Assembly (NCBI GenBank): GCA_036850595.1
Contig: CM072154.1
Coordinates: 15,569,330 to 15,633,329 of the forward strand
Origin: Rhyacichthys aspro
Taxonomy: Eukaryota; Chordata; Actinopteri; Gobiiformes; Rhyacichthyidae
Direction: 5' to 3'
DNA: 64,000 bases
Part shown: positions 37,724 through 49,976 of the stretch, in pieces
Numbering within the stretch: the first letter of the stretch is position 1
Layout: every line of letters starts with the position of its first letter
Made by a program: the position numbers and the translations under genes
Notes under the pieces: generated by a model
Databases searched by the model: none
The model's input: the letters and a program-made list of their open reading frames with translations, nothing else
Told to the model about the DNA's origin: nothing

Positions 37724-40700
37724 ACAGCGTTCATGTTGTCTTCAGCGTCATGGTCCTCAACATTTCTGCAATGGTACAAAAAAAAAAAACAGAGTTTGAA
37801 CTTTCACCGACCGTTATTTCATGTACAATGCAGGAAACATTTTATTTTTTTATTGTAAATAGATGAACTGTTGTAAAAACACTGAGATTTACTTCACAGT
37901 TTGTTTGTTTTTTACAGAAATAGAAACTGTTTGCATCAGTGTTTAAAATACCACGAGTCTGAAATGCGGATCAAATTAACTTCCTTTTGGAATTTATGTT
38001 TTCTTGTATTCATCTTTTATCTTTTATGTATCTTTCTACCTTTGAGCCAAGCTTTTATATTGCCCTTTATAAAAAATAAAATACGAGACAATTTAATGGT
38101 AGGCAGACATTAAAAAGTAAGAGTAGTAATGCGTGAAAGCCCAACAAACAACTCACTGGGTTCCTGAGACTCTGTCATGTTATCGAAAGGGGGAAAAAAA
38201 ACAGCTCGACTCTGTGCCAGGAATTTGTTTCCGTTTTTGCCAAAAACTGATCTCATTCCAGTGGGCTATCCCTGTGTAGGCTGGCTGCTGCTTCTCACAC
38301 GGAGGTCCACACACACACAGATTCCTGCAAACATGGCTACCACCAGCTGCCTCTGATTCAATACGAGGCTTCTGCCCCCAAAACAAAACGAGGAAACACA
38401 AAATGGCGCCTCGCACATCGGCCATTTTAGGTCTTAAAAATATTGTAAAGGCTCGTTTACAGTTTTTAACAAGACTACTATCTCCTAAAGAAATGCAATG
38501 CCAAGCAAGGCCGATGCTGCCAGCGGTTCTAGACAGTCCACTGTCTGGTGCCAACAGTCACAGTCCTATACACAGCTGAACATGCATCACAACCTGAATC
38601 CACTGTTTGCGCTGTATGAACATTGTGTGGTGAAGTGTTTATTAAATAATCACAAGCTTATTACTGTCCATAGGGCTCGATGAATGTGGGTCGCATTTAC
38701 TGTGGGTATTTTTGGCAGCCAATATCAATAATAATGCCAAAAAAGCATTTATGTAATGCTGAAGATGACTTGTATTTATTTTTACAAAGGCTGTGTCCAT
38801 GTTTTCACCTCAAAATGCCATAAATATGGTAGTGGACCAGTAGGTTAACAGGGCAGTGAGTAAAGGGTTAATGAGTGCCAGACTAATTGCCAGACCTAGG
38901 CCTCAGATAGACAGAGAAGGGCTTAGGAGATACACATCTTGCATAAATTAGCATACAGGCACAACCCCTGAGACTCACCCAGAATGGCCAATGGTTAGCA
39001 TGCAGCAGACCCTGCTAGTCTGACTGCAGACGACCAGACAGACATAAGGGGTGGGGGTGTGTTGGCATGATGCCCAACTCTGCCAACATGTCAGTGACAA
39101 ATCTACAAGCTGTGTTTTTGGCTGCCAAGAAATGTGGCAGAGCTAAGGCTGCGTTTAGGGGGCATAAAGTGATCAAACAGAGACACGTTGAATGAAAACG
39201 ATTTGTGGCTTGGATCCAGAGAACCTTAGTTTATATGGAGAACTCTGTAAATATGTACATTTTAATTGTGAAAACTGGAGTCCTATTCGCAGCACAACTC
39301 CTGTTTTGGAAACACTGAGGCCACACTCAGTCAGTCATGTGAGCTCTTCTTGGCACTACTGTCTGTTATTGTGCACTTCACTGTGGCACATGGCTCTACT
39401 AGGGCAAATCAGTTACTCTGTCCACAGCTCCAATAGGAATATGCCAGCAGCTCAGAGAAAAGATGAAAAATAAATGGCCAAATGTGACCTAATCAGTTAA
39501 TCTAATCTGCATCACACAGTGTGTAGCTCTGTATGAACAGCATTATATCTAACGGTGTAGTAAATAGACATTTGTTTTTAGTGTGAGCCAAGAAAAGGAC
39601 CTTGTCCTCTCTTGCCCTCTGATAAAGCTGCTTTTCTGTGTCCAACCATGATACGTTTTTCAGAAGAATATTTCCTTGCTTACTGTTTACTTGCTACAAT
39701 GCTGATAAGATTTTACTTTTAACACCTTTAAAAAAACCCTACAGCTGTAATATTATTGTTTTTACTGCTATAGGTAATTATCTTGTCAAGATTATTTTTG
39801 AATATTTGAAAAAATAAAAAACCTTTAAATCACCTTTTTATATTAGATAAACTATCCAGAAATAGATTACGTTACATGATGAAGATGATACTGCAGACAA
39901 ACAACTGTGCCAAAGACTGAAGTTGAACACCATCGCATGAGAATAATGCACTATGTTAAATAAGCAGGGTTCGTTTGATGTACTACTAACTCAATACAAA
40001 TCACATAAACATACATTCATAATTAAAAATAATCTCTAAACACACATCACACTCCTTAGTCAACAAAACTCCTCAGAATGTCATTGGAAGTCAGGGAAAT
40101 ACCTATTGGACTGCCTGGTCCGTGAGACAGGGCGAATGCTTGGCACACACAACGGATGGGGCACCAGACGAATGGTACAGGTCCTTGCGTTTCTTTCTCG
40201 CTCTCTCTGAGCTTTGTGCCAAGAATGGGCAGTGTCTGTGTGTCAGGCTGAATTTCAATGAGGAAGGGAGGAGGTGGTAGTAATGGTGGGCAAACGAGGA
40301 GAAGTCAGGGGAGAAACAGTTGGCAGAGGAAGAGCGCCACACAGTAAATGACTGAAGTCTCACATACAAAAGTATACAATGATGCAGCGTTAGTCAAAGG
40401 CCTAATCACAGAAAAAGGGGTCAGAAATTATCAGGAAAAAAGCCATTCGTAGAGTGATATAAAAATCACACACCTGCCTCGTGAGGAATGTCTGACTTTA
40501 ACATTAAACTAGGTTCACACGAAGTGAGCTTGTTGTGTTTCTCGCTGGCATGTTGCCCTCTCTGATGTTTTGTATGTTCTCATTAAACATGTACGAAGAC
40601 ACAAGGCTCGTGTTCTGTAACTGACATATAGTAACCAACAAAAACAAATGAGGTTGACCTGACTTTGCGTCCATAAGCATTTATTGCAGACAAAAGTGGG

Positions 40701-41227
40701 AGAAAAAATAAGTCTTTTAAAAACTTTAAATAAATCTATGACGTCCTACATTAACTGCGGGACCAAGGTGAAGAAAAACTACTGTAGGTAAATCTGTCAT
40801 GCAACAGGTATGATTAAAGACAGGATGACCCACATATCACAAGATTAAAAGCAGCCAGTGTGCAGATTATATGTTCAAATGCTGGTAAAGCTAATAATTA
40901 GAAACACTTCCCATGCATTTTTTTAATGTTGGTACGTGTTGATGAGATGTTGGTTTCTATGGTTTCAATCTTTCTGATAGCTCAAATGCTTGGCCTGACA
41001 TGTTTCTATACACCCACGGTATATAGCATTCAGAAATACACTCAGAAAAAAGCATAGTGCATGCACATAAACATCTGCAGAGACAGTACATTCAGATTTG
41101 TGCATCTAAACAAAAATGCTTGCAAGAGTGCAAAGTAGTGTGTATGTTAGGACAAACAGCTGCAGCTTCCTGCATAAAAAGAGAAGCTTCCTGTTTCTTT
41201 GCTGCAAACCACAGCCGGTCAGCCAAG

Positions 41228-41266
41228 ATATCAACCAATCAGCAGCCACAATATCAACCAATCAGC
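41228..41266. promoter_or_regulatory. Two tandem CCAAT-containing repeats
   Basis: ATATCAACCAATCAGC occurs at 41228-41243 and again from 41251, a 23-bp period (about two helical turns). Each copy holds a CCAATCA box of the NF-Y type. It may be a small tandem duplication within a promoter or enhancer, or coincidence. Confidence 0.3.
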
Positions 41267-41990
41267 CATGTTAAGCCTGACTGCCTCTAGGAGGAAAACT
41301 CAGAAACATTATGAGGCAACATGATAAGTTCATCTGAGGATAAGTCAGGGGCGGGGAAAATGCTCTGTAACTCCTACCATTTTTTCTGTCTCTATTGCTC
41401 TTGTTCTGTTCTTTTTTTTCTAGCGTATTCTTTTTTAAAAGTTACCAATGTAGGATTGTAACACTGTAATACTCGAAAATATGTTGTTTTAGGTTTAACT
41501 GTTAACGAATCACCTTGCATTAATTCCTTAAATCATTTTAATGACAAACCGACCGAGTGAAACTGTGAAAAGTATGCTTATAAGTTGAAGGGGTATGTTG
41601 AGAGGGTCTGCCCTCATTCTCTGCTTATTAAACACGTGGCACAAAGGCGCCATCTTAACATGAAGACTTATTTAGATTAAAAACTCTTCTGTCAAAAAGC
41701 CACTTTGGTTCCTAATTATGCATACAAATACAACAAGCTGATATCCATAATCCCATAACTATCAATGTTCTGTCAAAGGCAGGCAGGAAGTTTAAGTTAA
41801 TTTTTCGGTTCTTTTTATACACAAATTTTATTTACTTTTACTAAGTGGCATTGTTTGATGAGAATGTCTTTTTTTTTTTCAAATTTGACTAGCCAGATTA
41901 ATTACCAACTTTAAAAGAATTACTAATTCTATGTCTATTTGGTGTCTATGTGTTTGACACAGCTCAAGCTGAAATAAAAAACAGTTTTAA

Positions 41991-42030
41991 ATAAGTTTAT
42001 GCTTGAGCTTCCTCTCAAGCATAAACTTAT
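41991..42030. repeat. Perfect 17-bp stem hairpin with 6-nt loop
   Basis: ATAAGTTTATGCTTGAG at 41991-42007 is followed after CTTCCT by its exact reverse complement at 42014-42030. The stem is shorter than a typical microRNA precursor and I recognise no known mature sequence in it. It could be a cruciform-forming palindrome or a small structured element in the let-7 primary transcript. Confidence 0.85.
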
Positions 42031-44000
42031 ATACAGTAGCCTTTGCCACAGAGGCTCAAGACAGACGTGTACATGCAACCTTTTGACGAACTGTCACACC
42101 TCTCAATCATGTAAAAATAAAACTCACGCACAACAACACGTTTCTGCAACAACCACCACATAAGTAAGTTTTGATAACAGCAGGAAATACACTGAAGAAT
42201 AAGTGATGCAAGTTAACATATTTCCAGCTTTAAAAGAAAAGAGTATCAACTGTAGTGTGGGAGCAGCCTTTCAGTTTCTTTCACCAGTTAAACATATGCC
42301 TTATAGACACTGCACCTCTCTGGCCTTCTAAGGTTGGAAAGTAAGCTGGAAGGCCTTCCTCTTAGTCTGAAGATACACGCGTACACCTGTTCGTACGAAG
42401 ACCCTGGAAAGTCCGCATAGCACTCTGCAAGACCTGTCCTAGAGCAGAGAGATGGGGAAAAGCTGGCCTGGGACAGAGATAAGAGAGAGAATATGATCAG
42501 CAGGGAGTCAGGGTATCCTTCTGCGCTTCAGAAAAGTTTCCCCTGCTATGCACAGCGAGCCAAAATGGCGGCAAGCGTAGTGTGGCGTGGCAATTGGCGA
42601 TGGAAGGCACGTTTTAAAGAAGAAGAGCACAACAAACAACGAAGAAAATGTCCAAAATTGACAAGAAACAAGACTGTAAGGCAGTGGAATAGATGGGAAG
42701 AGTTGTCGCAGTATAAAAAAGGCCAAATACCTGGAGCCTGTATGTTAGCGGCGGGCTTGGCTGGAGGACTGGAGGAGAAGAAGGCCGTGATGGCGGGAAG
42801 AAGGGAAAAGAGAGGAATAGAGCACACCCTCTGAAAGCTACACCCCTTTCCCACAATCCCCTCCTACTGGCGTGAGTGCGTCTGTCCGTACACGGGTGAC
42901 AGAGGGACGTCTGCTCTCACAAGCTCCCACAAGCAATAGTTTGAAGCACACTGTGCACAACAAAAAGACAGAGCTCATATTCACTTACAATGGACCCGCA
43001 GTTGTGTCTGATCACACCAAGAGGCTAACACGAAGCAGGAAGACAAACATAGGACAGTTCAAAACCCATACATGATCAATTCGCCAGCCCTTGGATCGCC
43101 CTCTGCTCTGCCCTGCGAGCTGTTTGCCTTGCTATGCCTGCCCACTTTGGCATCACTGCCAAGAGGGAAGAAGAGAAATAGGAGGGGAGGAGGGGAGATA
43201 CACAGAAAAAGGAAGGGAGGGACGTGCTGTTGTGAGAGAGAAAGAAATAGAGAGAGCGAAACAGAATTATGTGGACTTACCGAAAAAGAGTTAGGACAAA
43301 AAGTGACAACACAAAAAACAAGACAGAAGACACACACGTACTGCTCTTGGGACAATGTGACACAAAACAGCCTGACAGCAGCTGGGAAGCCTCCGAGAAT
43401 CTGTCTGTTAATCATCTAACATCCAAAACGCACCTCTCCCTTCCTGTTGCACTGTGCTTACACTATCCTGCAGCTATAGACAGATGGCGAGACAAAACAC
43501 CAACACTTCTGTCATTATTATTCCATCTTATGAAATTTTTTGGCAATTAAGCTGTGGTGAAAACCGTGTCTAGGATCCAGTACTCTCGCCTGAAAGAGGA
43601 GTTCCAGGAGACTTACTGTCTTTAAGATATCTTTATTGTTCCCGTTTCTGTCCTCATGTCGGTCAATTCGCCTTCTCTCTTCATTTTAGCCCTCCGTGGT
43701 GGGAGGAGCTGGTGGAACTTCGGCTAAATGAATCAATGAGCAAGTCGGGTGGATTTTGCAGAGAATGTCACTTTTTTTTTTTCATCTGTTGGCATCGTTC
43801 CCGGGTCTCCCTTTGCTTTCTTACATCAGCAGGACAGTTGAACACAGGCAGAGCTCGGACAAGCAAGCAGTCGCCTTTAGATGACCTCAATCATTGAACA
43901 AAATAGGTCCGTCTGCTGAGAAAAGGAAGACCTGCCCTAAAGCCTTAATATCAACCAATGGTTTGACATTTTATTGTCAATGGTATCCCAAGCCAAATGA

Positions 44001-44408
44001 CCAATCAGAGTGCAGTTTCGAGCTGACGTCAATTTGAAAACGCATTGTATACGCCTTGATAACAGTGATGTTTAATACAAACCCCTACCGAACTGGCACT
44101 GTTTTTTTTTTTTTTTGTTAATTCTGTAGTTTAAGCATAGTAAAGACTTGATTGTACACATTCACCAAACTTATTATGAATTATTTGTCAAGCTTTACAC
44201 GATATTCACTCACCACGAGGTCAAAACAGACCACAAATGTCCATCTTCAGTGTTTAAACTCCACAAGTCTTTTCTGGAAAATAGGACAAAGAACACACGC
44301 ACACATTTCTACTGTACACAGGCGCACACACATAGTGCAAACAATCCGGTTCTACCATGGCGGCTCAGATTCAGCAAGCAGGTTGGACAGCCCCTCAACC
44401 TGACGTCA
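44001..44408. promoter_or_regulatory. CCAAT box and two perfect CRE sites
   Basis: CCAATCA at 44001 is followed by a perfect palindromic cAMP-response element TGACGTCA at 44024-44031, and a second perfect TGACGTCA lies at 44401-44408. CRE palindromes with nearby CCAAT boxes are typical of CREB/ATF- and NF-Y-bound promoters. The sites overlap the predicted minus-strand exon cluster at 44.2-44.8 kb, so this may be an internal or bidirectional promoter. Confidence 0.35.
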
Positions 44409-44771
44409 CGTCTCCTTTGTTGTTTATGAATTTATTTCTCTCCTCAGCTGAACTCTCTGAACCCAGAGTCCCTCTCCCTCCCGCCCAGTCCTTCAGCCCC
44501 GCACTTACCCCCTGCCAATGAAGGCGGGCAAATACAGTATGGCTTTAACAAGGAATAAGAAAAGAATGGGACACAGACAGACACAAAGAGAAGGGAGACA
44601 GGGAGAAGGAGAGAAAAGAGCTGCAAACTTGAGGGCTCAGATGTCTTTCTTCCATTTTCTTTTCTTCTTCAATCGCTCACTGTGTCTCTTCCTGCTTGGC
44701 TTGTAAAAGTTTCAGCTGCATGGTGGCCCGGCCTCTTTTGGCAGCCATCCAGCTCTTGACTATCCTGTCCC
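44214..44771 (-). ncRNA. Candidate spliced minus-strand transcript, possible let-7 host
   Basis: Three putative exons on the minus strand have strong borders. They are 44771-44681 (T-rich tract then TTGTAAG, donor GTGAGCG), 44542-44509 (CTTGTTAAAG, donor GTAAGTGC) and 44273-44214 (CTATTTTCCAG, donor GTGAGTG), with introns of 138 and 235 nt. A further strong donor at 45759 (TTTCAG/GTGAGTTT) could end an upstream exon. Transcription in this direction leads to the let-7 hairpins at 37.4-37.7 kb. The joined exons contain one open frame from an ATG in the first, 42 residues starting MAAKRGRATMQLKLLQ and ending EFKH. I do not recognise it, so it could be a tiny ORF in a non-coding RNA or the end of an unknown protein. 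All junctions are predicted, not observed. Confidence 0.35.
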
Positions 44772-46829
44772 CTTACAAGAAAGAAAAGGAGAGGAAGACA
44801 AATATAGTCACGGCTGAACTGTACAGTATAGTTGTAGAGGCTGCTGTAATCAGTACTAACTTTTATTTCTGACAAACATTAACAGGAAGTGTTTGCAGCC
44901 TTTACCGAGTTTGTATCAACAGCAAGAGTGTGTTCAAAAACACATGAAACGTACAACATTGATGAGAAGTCAAAAGAGGTTCGAACACTGCCAATCTGAC
45001 GACAATATTATGCCTCTTAGACTGTGACAGCTGACTCTGATAACAGATAACAGTGTTTTTTGGAGATCACGTCCCGGTCATGCAGGGACACACTGGTTTC
45101 CATGAAGTCAGTAAACCAGTAAACAGTTCCCTTTAATACACACTTCATTTAAAAAGGCAAGCATAGAGCATAACCTGTGTTCTACCCAGAAAACAAATTA
45201 CTCACTGTTTGTTTAATATTTATTTTAATAATGTTATAATTATCTTCAATTCAAATGCATTGTGTTTTAAACACCTGTATTTTGACTACCTTTATAGTAC
45301 ATCAAAAATCAATACAGAATATTACATTATAAAAAAGGGACATACTCTATTTCACTTTAAGGTTTAAATAGAGAATATTTATGTTTGATCACTAAAATAA
45401 TATGCACTCCTACATTTAAACAGTTTACTTATTTATTTATTTTTTATAATTTTCTTTTTGTCTCGTTTTTGCTCACATTGAGGATGATTTTTGTAGCAAA
45501 TTATAATTACAAGCAACGTTTGTTAATTTCTCTTACTCCTTTTTACAAATAACATAAAGATGTAAAGACAAAACATTATTTCTTTATTATTAATTAATTT
45601 CTACAATCCAATACAAAATTTTGTACCGTACCTTTTTATTTATTTATTGTTTCTGTACATACAATAAAATTGTCTTGTTAGTTTTTGTAATGAATGTACA
45701 AAATGTTGTGTAGGCCTAATTTAGCTAACAATAACCTATAAACTGTGTAGCAAACTCACCTGAAACACTGTCTGTGGAGTGGCTACAGATTAATCATTAA
45801 TCATCGATATAATACGCAGCCCAAAGTAAATTTCCTAAGGCGTAATCATATGGCTTTGACAAAGTGCACAGCCACAAAAGGCCTGACGAGGCCATGGCCT
45901 AACCCTGCATTTGAACCATTTAAACCTCTGTGATTGTGTTCACACATGCGACGGCTCCATCTAGTGTCATCATAGTGTAAATGCAGTCTGTGAGCTGGAA
46001 AACACTGATAGAAAGTTGTTCACGTTTATAAACGAGAATGAGCTGTGTAGGTTCAGAAAAGAGCCTACTGTGACTCCAGCGATTTTACATCGATCTTGAA
46101 ATTACTCTTGTTTAACTTTATTTTCGTGTGGTGGTCTTGCATTAGCCCCCCCTCTCTGAGCAAAGGATGGAGCATTCACTGTTACCACAAGAGAAAAAAG
46201 AAAATATATTTATATTTTTCATGCTGGGGTAGATACTACGGAGGGAAGTGATTAAACCATTTTTTTAATTATGGCCACTAGGAAGCTGCGGTGCTGTACG
46301 TGTCTGTGGTGATTCTGCCCTCTGGTGGTAAAAGTGCTACAACGCCAAAAGGTGTTTGAAGTTAATTTATAGGTTAAATTCACAGAAAGGCTCATAATAA
46401 AAGCATGCCCTTTTTTCAAATTATTCACCTAAAAATATCCATATTGACCTCTATTAAGCACAATCATATGTTGTGTTCAATAAGGCGGCAGTTTAGTATC
46501 AAGTGCATATGGCCTTGTACCACATAGTGTCTCCTTGGTCCTTATCATATAGGTGCTGTAAGTTAGGTTATGAACCAAAGCTCACTCAGCTGGTTCATGC
46601 CTTTGTTTATGAAGAGCACCAACACGTCTAGACGATACTTAGGCTTCAAAATCTCGGTCGATCCGATGTGTCATCATAAATAACAGTAGAAACACGAGTT
46701 AACGGGGCAATTTGTGGCATTTTGTCTTCTAATTAATGATGTGCTACTCGGAATAGGATTACCTTTATTCGCTATTCTCTGCCCCAATAGCTCTTGTGTT
46801 ATGGGAGGAGTTTGTGCCGAGACTCACAA

Positions 46830-47047
46830 AAGTTGCGTGTGCGTGTTTTACGCCACGCCTCTGTGCGTTTTCCTACGCGCGCAGATTTCATACCAAAGTC
46901 ATACATGGCATTCCGCCTTTTTATGTCAAACAAGACCTATTTTTCCAAGAAAATACACACTATTTAGAAAGTGAACCTTCGTAAGAGACACAAGTTAAAC
47001 GGCAGGACAGTGTTGCTGCAAGAGTAGAGCTGTAGAGTTGTTATCAG
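46830..47047 (+). promoter_or_regulatory. Likely tead3 promoter and non-coding first exon
   Basis: A local CpG-bearing patch (CTACGCGCGCAG, TTACGCCACGCC) precedes an exon-like stretch that ends TTATCAG/GTGAGTGAG at 47048, a strong donor. The next good plus-strand acceptor joined to coding sequence is at 49951, giving an intron of 2.9 kb. An M-CAT-like CATTCC at 46909-46914 is the kind of site TEAD proteins bind, but a 6-bp match is weak evidence for autoregulation. Confidence 0.4.
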
Positions 47048-49951
47048 GTGAGTGAGCTCTCAGAAACTTCTTTGTTGTGTGCAGCAAGTTTCATGCTGCA
47101 GCAGCTGCTTCGCTTTGTGTGCGCTGGAAGTTTTGGGATATTTGACATATTTCGCATTTTCCCGGTGGCGCTTTGCTGATTCAGAGCTTTGTGTGTTTAT
47201 CAGGAAGATGCGATGTAGTTTTGTCTGCACTCCCGTCGTTTTAATGACTTTCTTTCCTCGCCTTGGACTTAGTTTGGAGTTTGTTGAGGTAATATGAGCT
47301 AACATGCTAACCGACTAGCATTTTACTTCGTTAGCCTAACTTTTCCTTAACTTCCTAAAGTCGGTGGATATAGGGTATAGCGGGATAACGGTTTATTAAA
47401 ATCACTAAATAGATTGTACTGCATCCACTAATGCAACAATTACATGTTCTCAAAGTGGGCCCAGGACATGTTTGCTAACTCTGTGTTGGCTCTGGAGCTC
47501 CTCTGTAGTTACATGCTGTTTGGCACACTGCTTTTAGCAGGCTATTCATCAGGCTATAAGTCAGTAGTTGGGTAAGTCAGAAGTAAGTCCCATGACAGGT
47601 TTATAAAATTGTTAAAAGACATAATCTGTAGGTTCCTATGTATCCATGTGGATAAGCTTAAGTGGCCACAGAAATCTGGAAAGTACTGTGATGAAATGGC
47701 TTAGTTAATCATAGCGTCCCCAGTTTTCCCATTGGAGCAGAAAGCAGCCTGTAATATGCATGTGTCTTGTCAGTGTTTGCTGAGCTCATTGCTTTATTTA
47801 GCCCAGTGCTCCACTAGCTCCTCACTGCACTGACCTTTTGGCAACTGGGAGCTATATTGAAAACAGCAGAGCTGAGTAGGACTGCAGTGTGTAATATATC
47901 AAAGTTTGTCTCACATTGCTGAGTTGCATCATTTACAAAAACAATCTTACTGACCAGTAAGTAATTGCATTTATTTTCTATTAAAAATATGTGGGTTGCT
48001 TTCTTGCTGGCCCTTCTTATTTAATAAAACAATAAATGAATAATTACCCTATTGCGGAGAGGAACAGAACTGGTCATCTAATTACTTTTTTTTTTTTTTG
48101 CATCTACCATTACCTTTACTCATGTACTACAAGGTTATTGATAGTTTGACAGCTTTATAAATAAATTCCACACCGTATTTTATGTTATTAATAAAGCATT
48201 CTGCAAAACAAAATGTTTTAATCTGAATATCCTTTAAGCTTATACATTTTCAGGCTGTATTTCTTAACATATCAATTTTCTAATGGTCCAGTGATACTTA
48301 AATTGCCATGTATTGAAAAGAAATTAAGGCTATGCCCAGTTGATGTTAAATGGGGGGTTATTTTGCCAAATCCACATTAACCATTCCTGTTGGAGCGCGG
48401 ATTCAGAGGCCAGGCCAAAGACTTGGAAGTACATCATCAGCCACTGATGGAAACAAAGGAGGTCACCCACAAAGAGATGAGATGTGATTTTACAGGGATT
48501 ACATTTATCAATCAGTTCTTATCAGTCTACCAGTATTAAGAATTAATTAGTTTACTTACATTTACAGTGATTTCATGGATAAGGCATTTATGTCCTAGTT
48601 GTTGAGAATACTTTTAAAACCTGTAAATGGTCTTAGGATTTGCTTTGATCAATCATTTGCTTTGATATGGCAACGCCAGAGTATTGTCAGCAGATTGTAA
48701 AAGGGAGGCCCTGTGATCAATGAGTCCAATAGGCCCTGCAGAGCAGGGGAAGGTCTGTGGTTCTTTATGGCAAGAACCATTTAGCTACACTCTGGAAAAC
48801 ATTACAATTACCAGGCATCATTCATGTTGCATATGTTTGAAGAGACTTGGAGCTTCCTCAGCAATAACAAAAGAATGTGCAATTTACTTATACTCAGTTT
48901 ATTGTTAGGTCTCTGGAAACCTAGGGGGGATCAAGCTCTTCTTTTCAACTAGTGGCTCATTTAATTAGTTATAACACTCTTCTCAAATTATAATGTCTGT
49001 TTGGGAATAAAGGTTGACCTTTTATACGTGGATCCTCATGTAGTATCTTTGTTGACCTTGATCTGTCTCTTTTATAAATTTACAAGCCTTGCATGTTTAG
49101 CCATTTTGCTTCTCAGGTCTGTAACCTTAAATGCCAGTGCTAATAATACTCACTGTGTCCATGGGGGCTATAAACACGTTCAGATAAATCTGATCGCACA
49201 CTTTGAGATGTGTGGAGACATTTGTATTCCAAGAAATTTGTCACCATTCTTGGCAGCTGCAGAGTCAGTCCTGGGCCTGTCCATCCATCACAGCCTGTCA
49301 AAAGAAAGACACTAGTCACAAATGCACATTTTTGCTGAGATGCCAGTAATCTAAATCTCTTTCGGATTAATTATACTTTTTGTTCATAGTACAGAACATT
49401 GTTTAGTATGGTAGTATAAAGTCCCAGTGATTGTACATTAAAGCAATTTGAAGCCTGAGCATTTATTTTAGTGGGAATATGGAAACAATTGTGATTTAAA
49501 TGATCTTGTCAGCGGGTTAGCTTTGCTCTGCAAAAATCTGTGCTGGTGAAGTGAGTTTTAAAATCAGTTCCCAGACCACAAAAATGTCTTCAGTTTATTA
49601 TTACCTGTACATAGACTATACAGTCTGTGTTTTGTATATATTTGTCTGAACATGATTTAAAGCTGCTTTGTATTTTCTAAACATGAGAATTGACTATACC
49701 ATCTTTGTATTTAAACTTTGCTTATTGTAATGGCTTTTGTCATCAGACATGAAAATAAATGTGGGTAGATATTTGTTTTAATGCCTTTTTAATGTGTCCT
49801 AATTAATGCCAGGGTTTAGTAAGAGTTTTACTGTCTTTGTTAATGGTGCATAATAGGATTTACCTTGATTAGCACAAGTTGTTTCACTACACACACATTA
49901 CTACACATAAATCTCCCGTATACTTAGCTTATTCATTTTTCATGTTTGAAG
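47048..49951 (+). other. tead3 intron 1, nothing else seen
   Basis: About 2.9 kb of AT-rich sequence between the presumed untranslated first exon and the first coding exon. I see no repeat of note beyond short homopolymers and no other gene. Confidence 0.5.
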
Positions 49952-49976
49952 GTGTGTTGTGACTGGAGCCGTCATC

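Larger units (their letters stand above)
36421..46829. other. Intergenic region carrying the let-7 cluster
   Basis: No protein-coding gene is convincing over these 10 kb. The supported content is two let-7 hairpins, three mutually compatible splice-site pairs on the minus strand at 44.2-44.8 kb, a perfect short hairpin, and promoter-like CRE and CCAAT motifs. All of these have their own entries. The longest frames (for example 42493-42834) are low in recognisable sequence and not supported. Confidence 0.65.

Noticed and set aside
38180..38554. 124-codon minus-strand frame with a signal-like segment (MADVRGAILCFLVLFWG)
   Set aside because: The hydrophobic stretch is short, the rest has no domain, and there is no promoter or polyadenylation context.
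40103..40369. Basic minus-strand frame resembling a receptor tail (ERARKKRKDLYHSSG)
   Set aside because: All three frames are open in the presumed exon, the putative donor overlaps an in-frame stop, and I know of no protein with this sequence.
42493..42834. 113-codon plus-strand frame with Lys/Arg-rich translation
   Set aside because: Composition follows a purine-rich tract. No domain is visible and comparable frames exist on the opposite strand.
44355..44520. Plus-strand ATGGCGGCTCAGATT frame with a strong Kozak context
   Set aside because: The 54-codon product is unfamiliar, has no splice continuation and overlaps better-supported minus-strand splice sites.
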